Part shown: piece after piece, positions 17,689-26,115 of the stretch
Layout: every line of letters begins with the position of its first letter
How positions within the stretch are numbered: the first letter of the stretch is position 1
NCBI GenBank assembly: GCA_937892845.1
Contig: CALBGP010000036.1
Coordinates: forward strand, 50,503 to 114,502
Direction: 5' to 3'
DNA: 64,000 nucleotides
From: an uncultured Eggerthellaceae bacterium
Lineage (GTDB): Bacteria > Actinomycetota > Coriobacteriia > Coriobacteriales > Eggerthellaceae
The notes under the pieces: generated by a model
Told to the model about the DNA's origin: nothing
The model's database searches: none
Seen by the model: only the letters and a program-made list of their open reading frames with translations
Position numbers and translations under genes: made by a program

Positions 17689-17766
17689 TCGGCTTTGTTC
17701 TTTCCGGGGTGGATGGGGTGCGGGGAAGGAGGCGGCCCCTTGAGGGAGCTGCTCTACGCTTGAGCG

Positions 17767-18465
17767 TTATGCGAGCTGCAGGATCTGGTCGGCGGAGTCC
17801 AGCAGCATGTCGGCGCCGGCTTCGATGAGGGCTTCGCGCGGCTGGTATCCCCAGGTCACGCCCACGGCGAACACGCCGGCCGCATGGGCTGTGGCCATGT
17901 CGCCTGCGGAATCGCCGAAGTAGGCTACGCACGCGGGGTTCGCGTCCAGCTCCGCGATCACGTGCAGCAGGCCGGCGGGGTCGGGCTTGCGCGGCACGGG
18001 ACCTTCGCCCAGCGCCATATCGAAGAGCCCAGGGAAGTAGCGGGCTTCCACATCCTTCACGCCCGCATCGAACTTGTTGGACAGGATGGCGGTCTTGCAT
18101 CCGCGGCGGCGCAGCTCGGCCAGCATGCCCATGACGTGGGGATACGGCGCCGTGAGCGTGTGGCCGTGTTCGGCGTAGAGGCTCTTCCAGTGCGTGAGCG
18201 CTGCTTCCACCTGCTCGTCCGGCAGGCCGGCGGGAACAGCCTTGACCATGAGGGCCTTCGCTCCGTTGCCAACGAAGGACAGCACCTCATCGCGCGTGCG
18301 CTCGGGCCAGCCGAGGTGCGCGAGCGTCATGTTGGTCATGGTGACCAGGTCTGGAAGCGTGTCTAACAGCGTGCCGTCCAAATCGAAGATGAAGGTGTCG
18401 AAGCGGCGCGGCGCGGCGGCGTGGCGCGCGGTATGGTTGGATGCGGTTCCGTCAGGTGCGGTCAT
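17767..18465 (-). CDS. HAD-superfamily phosphatase, phosphoglycolate phosphatase-like
   Basis: The 232-residue protein carries HAD motif I (FIFDLDGTLLDT), motif II (AILSNK), the KPDP lysine motif (PRKPDP) and motif III (YFGDSAGDMATA). The cap between motifs I and II is of the Gph type. It probably dephosphorylates 2-phosphoglycolate or a similar small phosphate ester; family members are too promiscuous to assign one substrate. The ATG has AAGGAG upstream. It stands alone between hypE and the accessory cassette. Confidence 0.8.
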   Translation of the reverse strand: MTAPDGTASNHTARHAAAPRRFDTFIFDLDGTLLDTLPDLVTMTNMTLAHLGWPERTRDEVLSFVGNGAKALMVKAVPAGLPDEQVEAALTHWKSLYAEHGHTLTAPYPHVMGMLAELRRRGCKTAILSNKFDAGVKDVEARYFPGLFDMALGEGPVPRKPDPAGLLHVIAELDANPACVAYFGDSAGDMATAHAAGVFAVGVTWGYQPREALIEAGADMLLDSADQILQLA

Positions 18466-18611
18466 GGTGGCTCCTTCTTGGTTAGGTTCCGTATAGGTTC
18501 GGCGCAGAGCGGCCGGGGTTTTGGCGCTCAGATTATATCTATGCTCCGTGGAAGCAGGCAGGGCTCATGCGGTTATCGCGGGATATGAATTCGTCGAATA
18601 ACGAGTGCGAG

Positions 18612-18659
18612 AAACATTCCTGATTGCACAGAGTCCATTCAGTGCGATCAGGAATGTTT
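18612..18659 (-). terminator. Long stem-loop across the stop of the CGNR-type gene
   Basis: AAACATTCCTGAT pairs with ATCAGGAATGTTT (arms at 18612-18624 and 18647-18659) with further pairing of GCAC/GTGC inside. It spans the stop codon at 18648-18650 of the minus-strand gene. The U-tract is short, so it may stabilise the 3' end as much as terminate. Confidence 0.55.
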
Positions 18660-19619
18660 GGCCGTATATCGAAGTCGTTTGGCTCTTTCTTGGCACTCTG
18701 AACAACAGTATTTGGTATCTAGTCTTCTTCCCATTTCCTTCGGAGTGAACAGAAGTCCGCACTCTGGGTTTGCGCATGTTCGATAAGCTTCATTGTTTAG
18801 GAGGCCTCGGGCAAGCTGTGCAAATATGGCGGTAATTAGATCACTTACGGAAGAGTGGGAGCTGACTCCTGCGTCATTGACGGAAATCAGTTCGATGCTC
18901 GGAAAGAGCCTGGGGAGAAAATGGGCTACATATTCCGAGGATATTTTCGCTAGAGCAGCCTCTCGCTTGGTCATGGCTGGAAGATCGTCGCGAAGCACTC
19001 TGGTTGTGTTCCTGATTGCGCTCTGGGCGTCGAGTACTGCGAATATTGCTTCTTGGAATGATACGGCGCTGAGTTTGAGCAGTTCCATATCGTCAACGTA
19101 TTCTCGGTTTGGGACGGAATCGTAGAGTTCCGCGGAAGCAAGAATGCCTTCCATCTGACGACGGTAAAGGTCCGCATTCGCTCCGGAGAAAACATTTTGA
19201 TCAGGTTCGGGGCGGAGTCTCTTCCTTGCCTCCGTTCCGTACGGCTTTTGTTCGCGGGCTCCTGTTATCAATCCGTACTTTCGCTGGAATGCAAGAAACT
19301 CTTGAATGTCGGTTGGATTGAGTTCGAGAAATTCGCGACAGTAAAAGCCCTCGGGCAGCTCGACGGTTTTCTGGCTTCGTCCTGCATCTATGAGATTTAG
19401 GTTGAGGCAAAAATAACAGCTCTTCAAATCCTTCTCTGATGGTGCCGTTTTTTTTCTGGCCCCAAATTCATCGAAGTAATTCATGGTGCCCTCGCCTCCT
19501 GTCCATATGGGAGGATTTGGCACTCGAATGCCTGTCGTTATCGGGATTGATGAGAACACGAATTTCAGATTCGATTCGATAGGCTCATCCAGAAGGTCGA
19601 GCCCGTTATCTGCGTCCAT
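18648..19619 (-). CDS. CGNR-type zinc-finger protein, probable regulator of the deaminase cassette
   Basis: The 323-residue protein starts after AGGAGCGACC. The N-terminal ~240 residues have no motif I recognise beyond a CYFC pair. The C-terminus has the zinc site CANPECGLLFTP...CCSECQERAKRLRY, which resembles the CGNR zinc finger (here C-S-E-C-Q-E-R) found in ABATE-domain regulators. It is divergent from the DUF4417/deaminase/immunity genes and shares a 101-bp spacer with them. A palindrome at its own transcription start suggests autoregulation. GC content is visibly lower than in the flanking hyp genes. A regulatory role is inferred from domain and position only. Confidence 0.6.
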   Translation of the reverse strand: MDADNGLDLLDEPIESNLKFVFSSIPITTGIRVPNPPIWTGGEGTMNYFDEFGARKKTAPSEKDLKSCYFCLNLNLIDAGRSQKTVELPEGFYCREFLELNPTDIQEFLAFQRKYGLITGAREQKPYGTEARKRLRPEPDQNVFSGANADLYRRQMEGILASAELYDSVPNREYVDDMELLKLSAVSFQEAIFAVLDAQSAIRNTTRVLRDDLPAMTKREAALAKISSEYVAHFLPRLFPSIELISVNDAGVSSHSSVSDLITAIFAQLARGLLNNEAYRTCANPECGLLFTPKEMGRRLDTKYCCSECQERAKRLRYTAKHS

Positions 19620-19640
19620 CGGTCGCTCCTAACTAAATCA

Positions 19641-19654
19641 TGTAACTAGTTGCA
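19641..19654. promoter_or_regulatory. Imperfect palindrome at divergent promoter of the cassette
   Basis: TGTAACTAGTTGCA, core AACTAGTT, lies just downstream of the minus-strand -10 and so near the transcription start of the CGNR-type gene. Candidate operator. Confidence 0.4.
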
Positions 19655-19655
19655 C

Positions 19656-19684
19656 ATCATATCTAGATTTAAGCTCTGCATCAA
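19656..19684 (-). promoter_or_regulatory. Promoter of the CGNR-type gene
   Basis: On the minus strand, TTGATG (19679-19684) and TATGAT (19656-19661) are separated by exactly 17 bases, a good housekeeping-sigma promoter. Confidence 0.55.
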
Positions 19685-19720
19685 GTAGGAATAATCCTGC
19701 GCTTAAACGATTGGAGCAAA

Positions 19721-20410
19721 ATGACCAGAAAGCAGACGAGATTCAAAAGTCAGCCAGACGACCTGCGCCGATCAAGACTGGCAACAGAAGCAACCTTCGA
19801 CGGAATTTTTGAAATCCCGTTCATTGAGGCCCCTCATATGAGCGAACCGCCTGCGGTTGCGATTCCGTTTTCCAAGCGCTCTCGTTCGGAGGGCCAGAGT
19901 GAACTTTTGGTTTTTGACGAGCACGAAAGCGAATTCCAGGAACTCATCGAGAACCCCGATATGTTTATTGATGAGCTTCGGGGGTATTCTGCGGTCTTTT
20001 CGCCCGACCTTTCTCTTTACCGCAACGCTCCGCTTTCGGCCCAGATCACCAACGTGTACGAATCGCGGCTTACGGGGAGCTACCTCCAGAGGAATGGCGT
20101 GAATGTCGTTCCGTTTATTAGATGGGGAGATGAGCGCAGCTTTACTACTTCTGAGCTGCCCGAACCCTTCGCTCTGTTGGGTGTTCGTGAGGGTTCGATC
20201 GTCGGAATAGGTCCTTATGGCTGCGTGAAAAGCTATGCCGACCAGGACGTCTTCCGTGCGGGTTTGATTGCGGTGATAGAGCGCATTCACCCGCGCATGA
20301 TTCTTTCTTACGGTTCGTATCCCGAAAGGATTTTCAGCGGACTCGAGTCGATGACTGAATTTGTCTTCTATGAGGACTGGACGAGCCGAATGAGGGGCCA
20401 TAATGGGTAG
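19721..20410 (+). CDS. DUF4417-family protein
   Basis: This 229-residue protein matches the DUF4417 pattern from memory: VFSPDLSLYRNAP, then a segment ending YLQRNGVNVVPFIRWGDE, a Gly-rich strand (GSIVGIGPYG), and a C-terminal RMILSYG. The family occurs in phages and mobile regions; its function is unknown. The first ~60 residues are basic and poorly conserved. Its 3' end overlaps the deaminase gene by 8 bases, so both proteins are probably made together. No signal peptide or membrane helix is present. Confidence 0.6.
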   Translation: MTRKQTRFKSQPDDLRRSRLATEATFDGIFEIPFIEAPHMSEPPAVAIPFSKRSRSEGQSELLVFDEHESEFQELIENPDMFIDELRGYSAVFSPDLSLYRNAPLSAQITNVYESRLTGSYLQRNGVNVVPFIRWGDERSFTTSELPEPFALLGVREGSIVGIGPYGCVKSYADQDVFRAGLIAVIERIHPRMILSYGSYPERIFSGLESMTEFVFYEDWTSRMRGHNG

Positions 20411-20912
20411 CGGTATTATTGATTCCTACAGGAATACTCGCGGTGAGTTACTTGAGGCGCGGCGTGCCGGTGACTATAGCCGGATTATGAAGCAGCGCTT
20501 GGAAAGTTGGTGTCGACGAGAAGCAGACGAGCTTTCCCGGATTTCGAAGAGAAAGCGAAAAGGGTTTAACACCGCATGCATTGCGTATGATGTGGAGACT
20601 GGGCGGGAGTATTATGGCCGAAACGCTGGAATCGAGCTTGCGGATGCCCCCAAGAATCCCGTCCTGTTTGGTTCCGATGATGCGACCGGTCTGCTTCCGC
20701 AAATGTCGCTTAACCATCTCAAAGTGGGGAACTGCGCCGAAGTTGATGCCGTCAATCAAGCGCTGAACAATGGTGCGAGCATCGGCAATCTGCGTATCAT
20801 GACCGTTTCCGCAGACGAAAAGCATTTCGGCGCAAATAAGCCCGCGTGCAGAAATTGCACGTATACATTCAGGGGAAGAGTTAAAGGAAATTATTCTGGC
20901 TGGACCAACTAG
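20403..20912 (+). CDS. YwqJ-type deaminase, probable toxin
   Basis: The 169-residue protein carries the zinc-deaminase core: NCAEVDAVNQAL (Cys and catalytic Glu) and KPACRNC (two further zinc cysteines), with AYDVETGREYYGRN as the preceding strand. This matches the YwqJ-like deaminase family known as the toxic tip of polymorphic toxins. Unlike those, it has only a ~50-residue helical N-terminus and no secretion, WXG or PAAR region, so it looks intracellular or dependent on a partner. It overlaps the DUF4417 gene and is 11 bp from the probable immunity gene. The substrate (nucleic acid base or nucleotide) is unknown. Confidence 0.7.
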   Translation: MGSGIIDSYRNTRGELLEARRAGDYSRIMKQRLESWCRREADELSRISKRKRKGFNTACIAYDVETGREYYGRNAGIELADAPKNPVLFGSDDATGLLPQMSLNHLKVGNCAEVDAVNQALNNGASIGNLRIMTVSADEKHFGANKPACRNCTYTFRGRVKGNYSGWTN

Positions 20913-20923
20913 AGAGGATCGAT

Positions 20924-21448
20924 ATGGACATGAAACAATTCGAGGGGATTTCCCTCTTGGGCCGAATCAGCTATGCGATCATGTGCGCCGAATCCTATTT
21001 TACGGTGACTCACCCCGATCGTGATTGGCGGCCTCTCTTTGAGCTGCTCTGGTCCATCTGCGATGAGGGGGTCTTCTGGGACGAGTGGGCGGACAGGGTT
21101 CTCGAAGTGATCCCCGAGTACTTGTTCGAATTTCCTTCCTTTGAGCAGTCCGATTTCAGCTATCTCGATGAGAATGTTTATAACGCCATGAGGTCGTTGC
21201 TACATGACCATGATGCTGGGGCGGACACCCTGCTTGAAGGCATCCGTGACATGGAGGAAGCGTACGCATACACCGAGATCGACGGTATCGGAGAGGAAAG
21301 CCTCGATATTCTCGGAGGTATTGTTGAAGTGCTGGAGGGGGCGACAGTGCCGCTGCCGGATCCGAAGGCTGTGGCCTTTTCGTCCTTCGAAGAATGCGGA
21401 GGCCGCGGCAACTCATTCGATTGCCGCGGCCTGTCGAAAGTCCTGTGA
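20924..21448 (+). CDS. Probable immunity protein of the deaminase (Imm6-like)
   Basis: This 174-residue acidic, all-helical protein starts ATG-GAC-ATG after AGAGAGGATCG. The N-terminus (LLGRISYAIMCAESYF) and the Trp/Asp-rich middle resemble Imm6-type immunity proteins, which neighbour deaminase toxins; I place this by memory and position, not by a search. It directly follows the deaminase. The last ~17 codons run through a perfect 12-bp inverted repeat (21400-21432), so the C-terminal tail may be a recent extension of the frame. Confidence 0.55.
   Translation: MDMKQFEGISLLGRISYAIMCAESYFTVTHPDRDWRPLFELLWSICDEGVFWDEWADRVLEVIPEYLFEFPSFEQSDFSYLDENVYNAMRSLLHDHDAGADTLLEGIRDMEEAYAYTEIDGIGEESLDILGGIVEVLEGATVPLPDPKAVAFSSFEECGGRGNSFDCRGLSKVL
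21400..21432. repeat. 12-bp perfect inverted repeat in the 3' end of the immunity gene
   Basis: AGGCCGCGGCAA and TTGCCGCGGCCT flank CTCATTCGA. It looks like a terminator stem without a T-tract, lying inside the coding frame. Confidence 0.5.
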
Positions 21449-21473
21449 TTCGCTGGGCATCGGCCTTCGGCTC

Positions 21474-21501
21474 CGTTGGCCGGCGGCGCCGAGGGCCAAC
21501 G
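21474..21501. terminator. Hairpin between convergent immunity and hypD genes
   Basis: CGTTGGCC (21474-21481) pairs with GGCCAACG (21494-21501). There is no T-run, so termination is uncertain. Confidence 0.35.
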
Positions 21502-21509
21502 GCGTTCGC

Positions 21510-22676
21510 TCAGTAATACCGGTAGTAGGCGGCGCAGCTGCCTTCGGAGCTGACCATGCACGGACCCACGGGATTTTCGGGGCTGCACACCGTGCGGAAC
21601 AGCGGGCAGTCGCTGGGCGCCATGATGCCGCGCAGCACATCCCCGCACCGGCAGCCGCGCGGATCGCGGGTGGGTTCCACTTCGGGCTCGTGGCGCACCA
21701 GGGCATCGAAGCGGGCGAAGCGCTCGCGGATCTTGTAGCCGCTGCCCTCGATGGGGCCTAGGCCTCGCCAGGTGGCGGTGCAGGTTTCGAAGACCTCGTC
21801 GATGGCGGCCAGCGCCACGGGGTTGCCCTGCGGCATGACGCCGCGCGCGTAGGCGTTCTCGATGTCGGCGCGGCCCTCGTGCAGCTGGCGCATCAGCATG
21901 GCGATGCCCTGCAGCACGTCCAGCGGCTCGAAGCCGGTGATCACGCCGGGGATGCCGTACTTTTCGGCCAGGAAGCGGTAGGGCTCAACGCCGATGATGG
22001 TGCTCACGTGGCCGGGCAGGATCAGCGCGTCAACTTTCAGCTCCGGGTCGCGCATGAGCACGTCCAGGGCGCCGGGCATGTTCTTGTGCGCGGCGAATAC
22101 GCTGAAATTATCAAGGTCTGCGGCCTCGGCGCGCTTGATGGCCATGGCCACGAGGGGCGTGGTGGTCTCAAAGCCCACGCCTACGAACACGACGGGTCGG
22201 TCGGGGTTTTCGCGCGCGATGGTGAGCGCGTCCAGCGGCGAATACACGATGCGGATATCGCGGCCGGCGGCCTGTTCCTTGAGCAGGGACGATGTTGAGC
22301 CGGGCACGCGCGTCATGTCGCCGAAGGTGGCGATGATCACATTCGGGATGCGGGAAAGCGCGATCACGGTGTCGATGTCGCGGTTACTGGTCACGCACAC
22401 CGGGCAGCCCGGACCGCTGGCAAGGCGGCAGCCTTCGGGCATGAGGTCGCGGATGCCGTTGCGGGCGATGGCCACGGTGTGGGTGCCGCATACCTCCATG
22501 AGCGTGGCGCGCTCAGGGGCCAGCGCCTGGATGCTTTCGATCAGTCCGCGTGCCAGGACCGGGTCCTTGAAGGCTTTGGGGTCAAGCGCGGCGGCACTGG
22601 GCGCGGATGCGGCGGCACCGCGGCCGGCGTCAGGGTTCGAGCCGGCAACCGTTGCGGCATTCTTTTCGGCAGCCAT
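21510..22676 (-). CDS. hypD: Hydrogenase maturation protein HypD
   Basis: HypD is the [4Fe-4S] scaffold on which, with HypC, the Fe(CN)2CO unit of [NiFe] hydrogenase is built. The 388-residue protein shows MEVCGTHTVAIARNG, GPGCPVCVT and the C-terminal cluster cysteines including CRCGDVLRG. An Ala-rich N-terminal extension of about 30 residues precedes the conserved region. It is the last gene of a five-gene operon and starts three bases after the hypC stop. Confidence 0.94.
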   Translation of the reverse strand: MAAEKNAATVAGSNPDAGRGAAASAPSAAALDPKAFKDPVLARGLIESIQALAPERATLMEVCGTHTVAIARNGIRDLMPEGCRLASGPGCPVCVTSNRDIDTVIALSRIPNVIIATFGDMTRVPGSTSSLLKEQAAGRDIRIVYSPLDALTIARENPDRPVVFVGVGFETTTPLVAMAIKRAEAADLDNFSVFAAHKNMPGALDVLMRDPELKVDALILPGHVSTIIGVEPYRFLAEKYGIPGVITGFEPLDVLQGIAMLMRQLHEGRADIENAYARGVMPQGNPVALAAIDEVFETCTATWRGLGPIEGSGYKIRERFARFDALVRHEPEVEPTRDPRGCRCGDVLRGIMAPSDCPLFRTVCSPENPVGPCMVSSEGSCAAYYRYY

Positions 22677-22679
22677 GGT

Positions 22680-22916
22680 CTACGCGCCTTCGATATCGGC
22701 CAGCTCGGGGAACTGGCGAATGAGCTCCAGGGTTTCCTGCGCGTGCTCTTCGGAGACCACTTCGATGGCGAAGCCGGCATGCACGAGGACGAAATCGCCG
22801 GTCTGGGCCTGCGGGGTCAAGTCGAGCGCAATGGTGCGGGTGACGCCCAGGATGTCGACGGTGGCCAGGCGGTCTTCGTCGATCTCGGTGATGCGGGCGG
22901 GGATTGCAAGACACAT
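22680..22916 (-). CDS. hypC: Hydrogenase maturation chaperone HypC
   Basis: The 78-residue protein begins MCLAIPARI, the HypC signature whose Cys2 (after Met removal, the N-terminal Cys) binds iron and contacts HypD and the hydrogenase large subunit. The later GDFVLVHAGFAIE is also canonical. The start at 22916 is fixed by this motif. It lies between hypF (11-base gap) and hypD. Confidence 0.94.
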   Translation of the reverse strand: MCLAIPARITEIDEDRLATVDILGVTRTIALDLTPQAQTGDFVLVHAGFAIEVVSEEHAQETLELIRQFPELADIEGA

Positions 22917-22927
22917 GGTGGGGCTCC

Positions 22928-25633
22928 TTATGCGTTGTCTGCTGGGTTGGGGGTTTGGGCGGCGTCGGCCGCGGCTTCGGTGCGAGACCCTGCGTCCGCT
23001 GCATCGTCGATGCCGGCAGCAAGGCGGGCGGCGCACACGGCGGCCTGGCCGTAGGATACCGCGCCGTCGTTGGGCGGAAGCTCTCGGCTCAGGGCAACGG
23101 TGAATCCGGCCGACTGCAGGGCGGAAAGCGCGTGCTCGGTGAGATAGCGGTTCATGAATACGCCGCCGCCCAGCGCCACGGTGGAGATGCCGTAAAGCGC
23201 GTTGGTGAGCTGTGCCATCTGCACGATGGCCTGCACGAACGCATCGTGGAAGCGGCGCGCTATCACGGTAACGGGCACTCCGGCTTCCATGTCATCAAGC
23301 AGTGCGGCGAAGGTGGGTGCGGCGTCCAGCAGCAGCACGCTGGTGTCGTGCGCGGTGCTGGATTCGGTAGCAACGTTCTTGGTGATGGCGATGGCGTAGC
23401 GGGCGGCGGTGTCGGCTGCGGATTCGCCATCGATCCAGGTCGCGCCTTCGGGTCCGGGGACGCCGCCCTCGCCGGTCGTTTTGCCTGCGGTATCGTCGCC
23501 GTACAGGGCGGCTTCGAGCAGGATGGCGGCTTCGCCCTCGTAGGCGGGCTGGGTGCACACGCCCAAAATGGCGCTTGCGGCGTCGAACAGGCGGCCGACG
23601 CTGGAGGTGGGCGGGCAGTTGATGCCGCGCTCGATCATGGTCTCGCACACGGACGCCTCGTCGCCGAGAGCGGCCAGTGCGCGCACGGCCGCAGGGTGCT
23701 CCAGCAGGTCGAACGCGTCCAGCGCGCCGTAGGCCATGCGCAGCGGGCGTTTGATGGCTGCTGCGCCGCCTGGCATGGGCACGTAGGCGAAATTCGCCAT
23801 GCGTTCGAAATCCTGCAGGTTGGCAAGCAGCACCTCGCCGCCCCAGATGGCACCGTCCGCACCGTATCCCGTGCCGTCGAAGGCGAAGCCGATCACGGCG
23901 TCGGTCAGTTCGTTTTCGGCCATGACCGCGGCGATGTGGGCGTGGTGGTGCTGGACGGCATGCAGTGCGGGCGCAGTGCGGGGCGCATCTGCCGGCGAGC
24001 CATTCGGGGAGGCTTCGTCGCGGGTGCCGCGTACGGTTTCCTCGGCCCACTTGCTGGACAGGTACTCAGGATGCAGGTCGCGCACGATATGTGCGGGCTC
24101 AATGTCGAACAGCTGCTGGAATTTGCCTTTGACCTGCAGCCAAGCGTCGAAGGTCTCCGCGTTTTCCATATCGCCGATGTGCTGGGAGACGAATGCCTCG
24201 TCGCAGCGCAAGAGGCACAGCGTGTTCTTCTGCTCAGGTCCCACGGCCAAGATGGGCGCGCCGTCCGGCGCGGCGCAGGCCTTGACGGCCACGGGCATGG
24301 GGGCGAAACCGCGCGCGCGGCGGATCATCTGGACGGCGTCGATGGGCGCACTGGTGGCGGCAGAGGTTGCGGCGGTGGCAGCGGGAGTGTCGGCTGCGTT
24401 TGCGGGCGCATCCGCGCCGGTTTTCGCGGCAGCGAGGGTCGCGCCCCCGGCCTCTTCGCCTCCGATGCGGATCACGCGGGCCACGGAATCATCGAAGCGC
24501 GTGCGAATGGGGCGGTTGTTGCCCACGAACGCATCCGCCACTTCGTGCAGCGCGCGAAACGCTTCGGCGTCATCGGTTTGGATGGGCTCGTCGTGCAGGT
24601 TTCCGGAAGTCATCACCAGAAGCCCGCCGAATGCGGCCATGATCAGGTGCTGAAGCGGGGTATAGGGCAGCATGGCGCCCAATTCGGGAAGTCCGTCGGC
24701 CAGTCCTGCGGCGAAGCGGGCTTCCGGGCGTTTGCGCAGAAGCACGATGGGATGTTGCGCGCCGGTGAGCAGCTTGCGCTCGGCATCGCTGACCAGGCAG
24801 CGCTCTTCGAGCGCTTCGATGGACGGAGCCATGACGGCGAACGCCTTGCCTTCGCGGCGTTTGCGGCTGCGCAGCTTCGTCAGCGCTTCGGGGTTTTCCG
24901 CGTCGCAGGCAAGGTGGAACCCGCCCAGGCCCTTGATGGCAACGATGCCGCCTTGGCGCAGGAGCTCTGCTGCGCGCTCGATGATGGCGTCGCTTGCCTG
25001 GCGGTCCGTTCCCCAGGTCACGTGCGCGGGTTCGGATTCATCTTCGCCATGCATGGGCTCGAACCACGAGATGTGCGGTCCGCACTCGAAGCAGGCGTCG
25101 GGTTGCGCGTGGAAACGGCGGTCTTCCGGATTCCCGTATTCGTCCGCGCAGGCGGGGCACATGGGAAACGCCGCCATGGATGTGTGCGCGCGGTCATAGG
25201 GCAGCTTGTCGATGATGGTGAAGCGCGGCCCGCAGTTCGTGCAGTTGATGAACGGGTAGTGGAAGCGCCGGTCATCGGGATCGAACAGCTCGCGCACGCA
25301 GTCATCGCACGTGGCCAGATCAGGCGAGACCAGCGTGGTCTTCGTTGCTTCGCCTTCGTCCGAATAGCGGATGGTGAAGGTGTCGAAGCCTTCGAGCGGC
25401 GCCTCTTTGAGGTCGATTTCGGTGATGCAGGCTGCTGCCGGCGCGTTTTCGGAGAGCTCGATGACGAAATCGTCAAGGTCGCGCTCTTCCCCTTCGGCAT
25501 GGATGAACACGCCTGCCGTGGCGTTGAGCACCCAGCCGCAGATGAGGTGATGTTTGGCTGCACGGTAAACGAAGGGGCGGAATCCCACCCCTTGAACGAC
25601 TCCGTGAACCTCGATGTCCAGAGCTTCTATCAT
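22928..25633 (-). CDS. hypF: Carbamoyltransferase HypF
   Basis: HypF uses carbamoyl phosphate and ATP to carbamoylate HypE. The 901-residue protein has the full order: an acylphosphatase domain (VHGVVQGVGFRPFVYR), two zinc fingers (CDDC...CTNCG and CPAC...CFECG), a YrdC-like domain, and a Kae1-like domain (HHAHIAAVMAEN, FDGTGYGADG). It is longer than the usual ~750 residues, chiefly through Ala/Thr-rich low-complexity insertions, for example around 24350-24460. Its ATG overlaps the nikR stop by four bases, so the two are translationally coupled. Confidence 0.94.
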   Translation of the reverse strand: MIEALDIEVHGVVQGVGFRPFVYRAAKHHLICGWVLNATAGVFIHAEGEERDLDDFVIELSENAPAAACITEIDLKEAPLEGFDTFTIRYSDEGEATKTTLVSPDLATCDDCVRELFDPDDRRFHYPFINCTNCGPRFTIIDKLPYDRAHTSMAAFPMCPACADEYGNPEDRRFHAQPDACFECGPHISWFEPMHGEDESEPAHVTWGTDRQASDAIIERAAELLRQGGIVAIKGLGGFHLACDAENPEALTKLRSRKRREGKAFAVMAPSIEALEERCLVSDAERKLLTGAQHPIVLLRKRPEARFAAGLADGLPELGAMLPYTPLQHLIMAAFGGLLVMTSGNLHDEPIQTDDAEAFRALHEVADAFVGNNRPIRTRFDDSVARVIRIGGEEAGGATLAAAKTGADAPANAADTPAATAATSAATSAPIDAVQMIRRARGFAPMPVAVKACAAPDGAPILAVGPEQKNTLCLLRCDEAFVSQHIGDMENAETFDAWLQVKGKFQQLFDIEPAHIVRDLHPEYLSSKWAEETVRGTRDEASPNGSPADAPRTAPALHAVQHHHAHIAAVMAENELTDAVIGFAFDGTGYGADGAIWGGEVLLANLQDFERMANFAYVPMPGGAAAIKRPLRMAYGALDAFDLLEHPAAVRALAALGDEASVCETMIERGINCPPTSSVGRLFDAASAILGVCTQPAYEGEAAILLEAALYGDDTAGKTTGEGGVPGPEGATWIDGESAADTAARYAIAITKNVATESSTAHDTSVLLLDAAPTFAALLDDMEAGVPVTVIARRFHDAFVQAIVQMAQLTNALYGISTVALGGGVFMNRYLTEHALSALQSAGFTVALSRELPPNDGAVSYGQAAVCAARLAAGIDDAADAGSRTEAAADAAQTPNPADNA

Positions 25634-26112
25634 ATTGATACCCCGTGCGACAGCGAAGGGAAGCCGTGGTCGGTTTCGCGCTTCGCGCCGAATGTGTCGA
25701 TTCCCGTGCTGGTCATGGTCAAGTGTCCGTGCGACACGCCTTTGGTGCCCAGGATCATGTTGGAGATGGTCTGGATCACGCCGCTTTCGCCCCGCAGCAC
25801 GATGACCTCCATGCAGGTGTGCGCATCGAGGTGGATGTGCAGGCTGGTGATTATCTGGCCGAAGAACTCATGCTGGATGCGGTCCAGCTTGTCGCGCACG
25901 TCGCCGGCGTGATGGTTGAACACGATGGTGAGGGTGCCCATCACCTCTTCGCCGGGAAGCGCGCACTCTTCTTCAACCAGCGCGTCGCGCACCAGATCGC
26001 GGATGACTTCGCTGCGGTTTTTCGCCAGGCCGCGCTTGGCTACCAGCGCGTCGAAACGGACGAGCAGGTCCTCGGGCATTGCGACCGAGAACCTCATCAG
26101 GTCCTGGCCCAT
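25630..26112 (-). CDS. nikR: Nickel-responsive regulator NikR
   Basis: The 160-residue protein has a ribbon-helix-helix DNA-binding region (MRFSVAMPEDLL, KNRSEVIRDLVRD) and a C-terminal nickel-binding domain whose ligands are visible in SLHIHLDAHTCMEV (two His and the Cys) plus an upstream NHH. It binds DNA when nickel is plentiful. Its position inside the hyp operon suggests that hydrogenase maturation genes are themselves nickel-controlled here. I did not find the classical GTATGA-N16-TCATAC site. The start may instead be ATG 26097. Confidence 0.9.
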   Translation of the reverse strand: MGQDLMRFSVAMPEDLLVRFDALVAKRGLAKNRSEVIRDLVRDALVEEECALPGEEVMGTLTIVFNHHAGDVRDKLDRIQHEFFGQIITSLHIHLDAHTCMEVIVLRGESGVIQTISNMILGTKGVSHGHLTMTSTGIDTFGAKRETDHGFPSLSHGVSI

Positions 26113-26115
26113 GGC

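Larger units (their letters stand above)
17148..17766. other. 619-bp intergenic region with inverted repeat pair
   Basis: No gene is seen. The region holds two homologous ~85-bp elements in opposite orientation (17382-17466 and 17603-17688), described separately. The remainder is unremarkable GC-rich sequence. Confidence 0.6.

Noticed and set aside
18612..21448. Direct repeats or integrase marking the cassette as a mobile island
   Set aside because: I found no flanking direct repeat, attachment site or recombinase, so acquisition is suggested only by GC and context.
22904..25912. 1002-codon open frame on the plus strand opposite hypF
   Set aside because: It is the antisense shadow of hypF caused by high GC and few stops. 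No motif, no ribosome site, and the minus-strand protein has full HypF domains.
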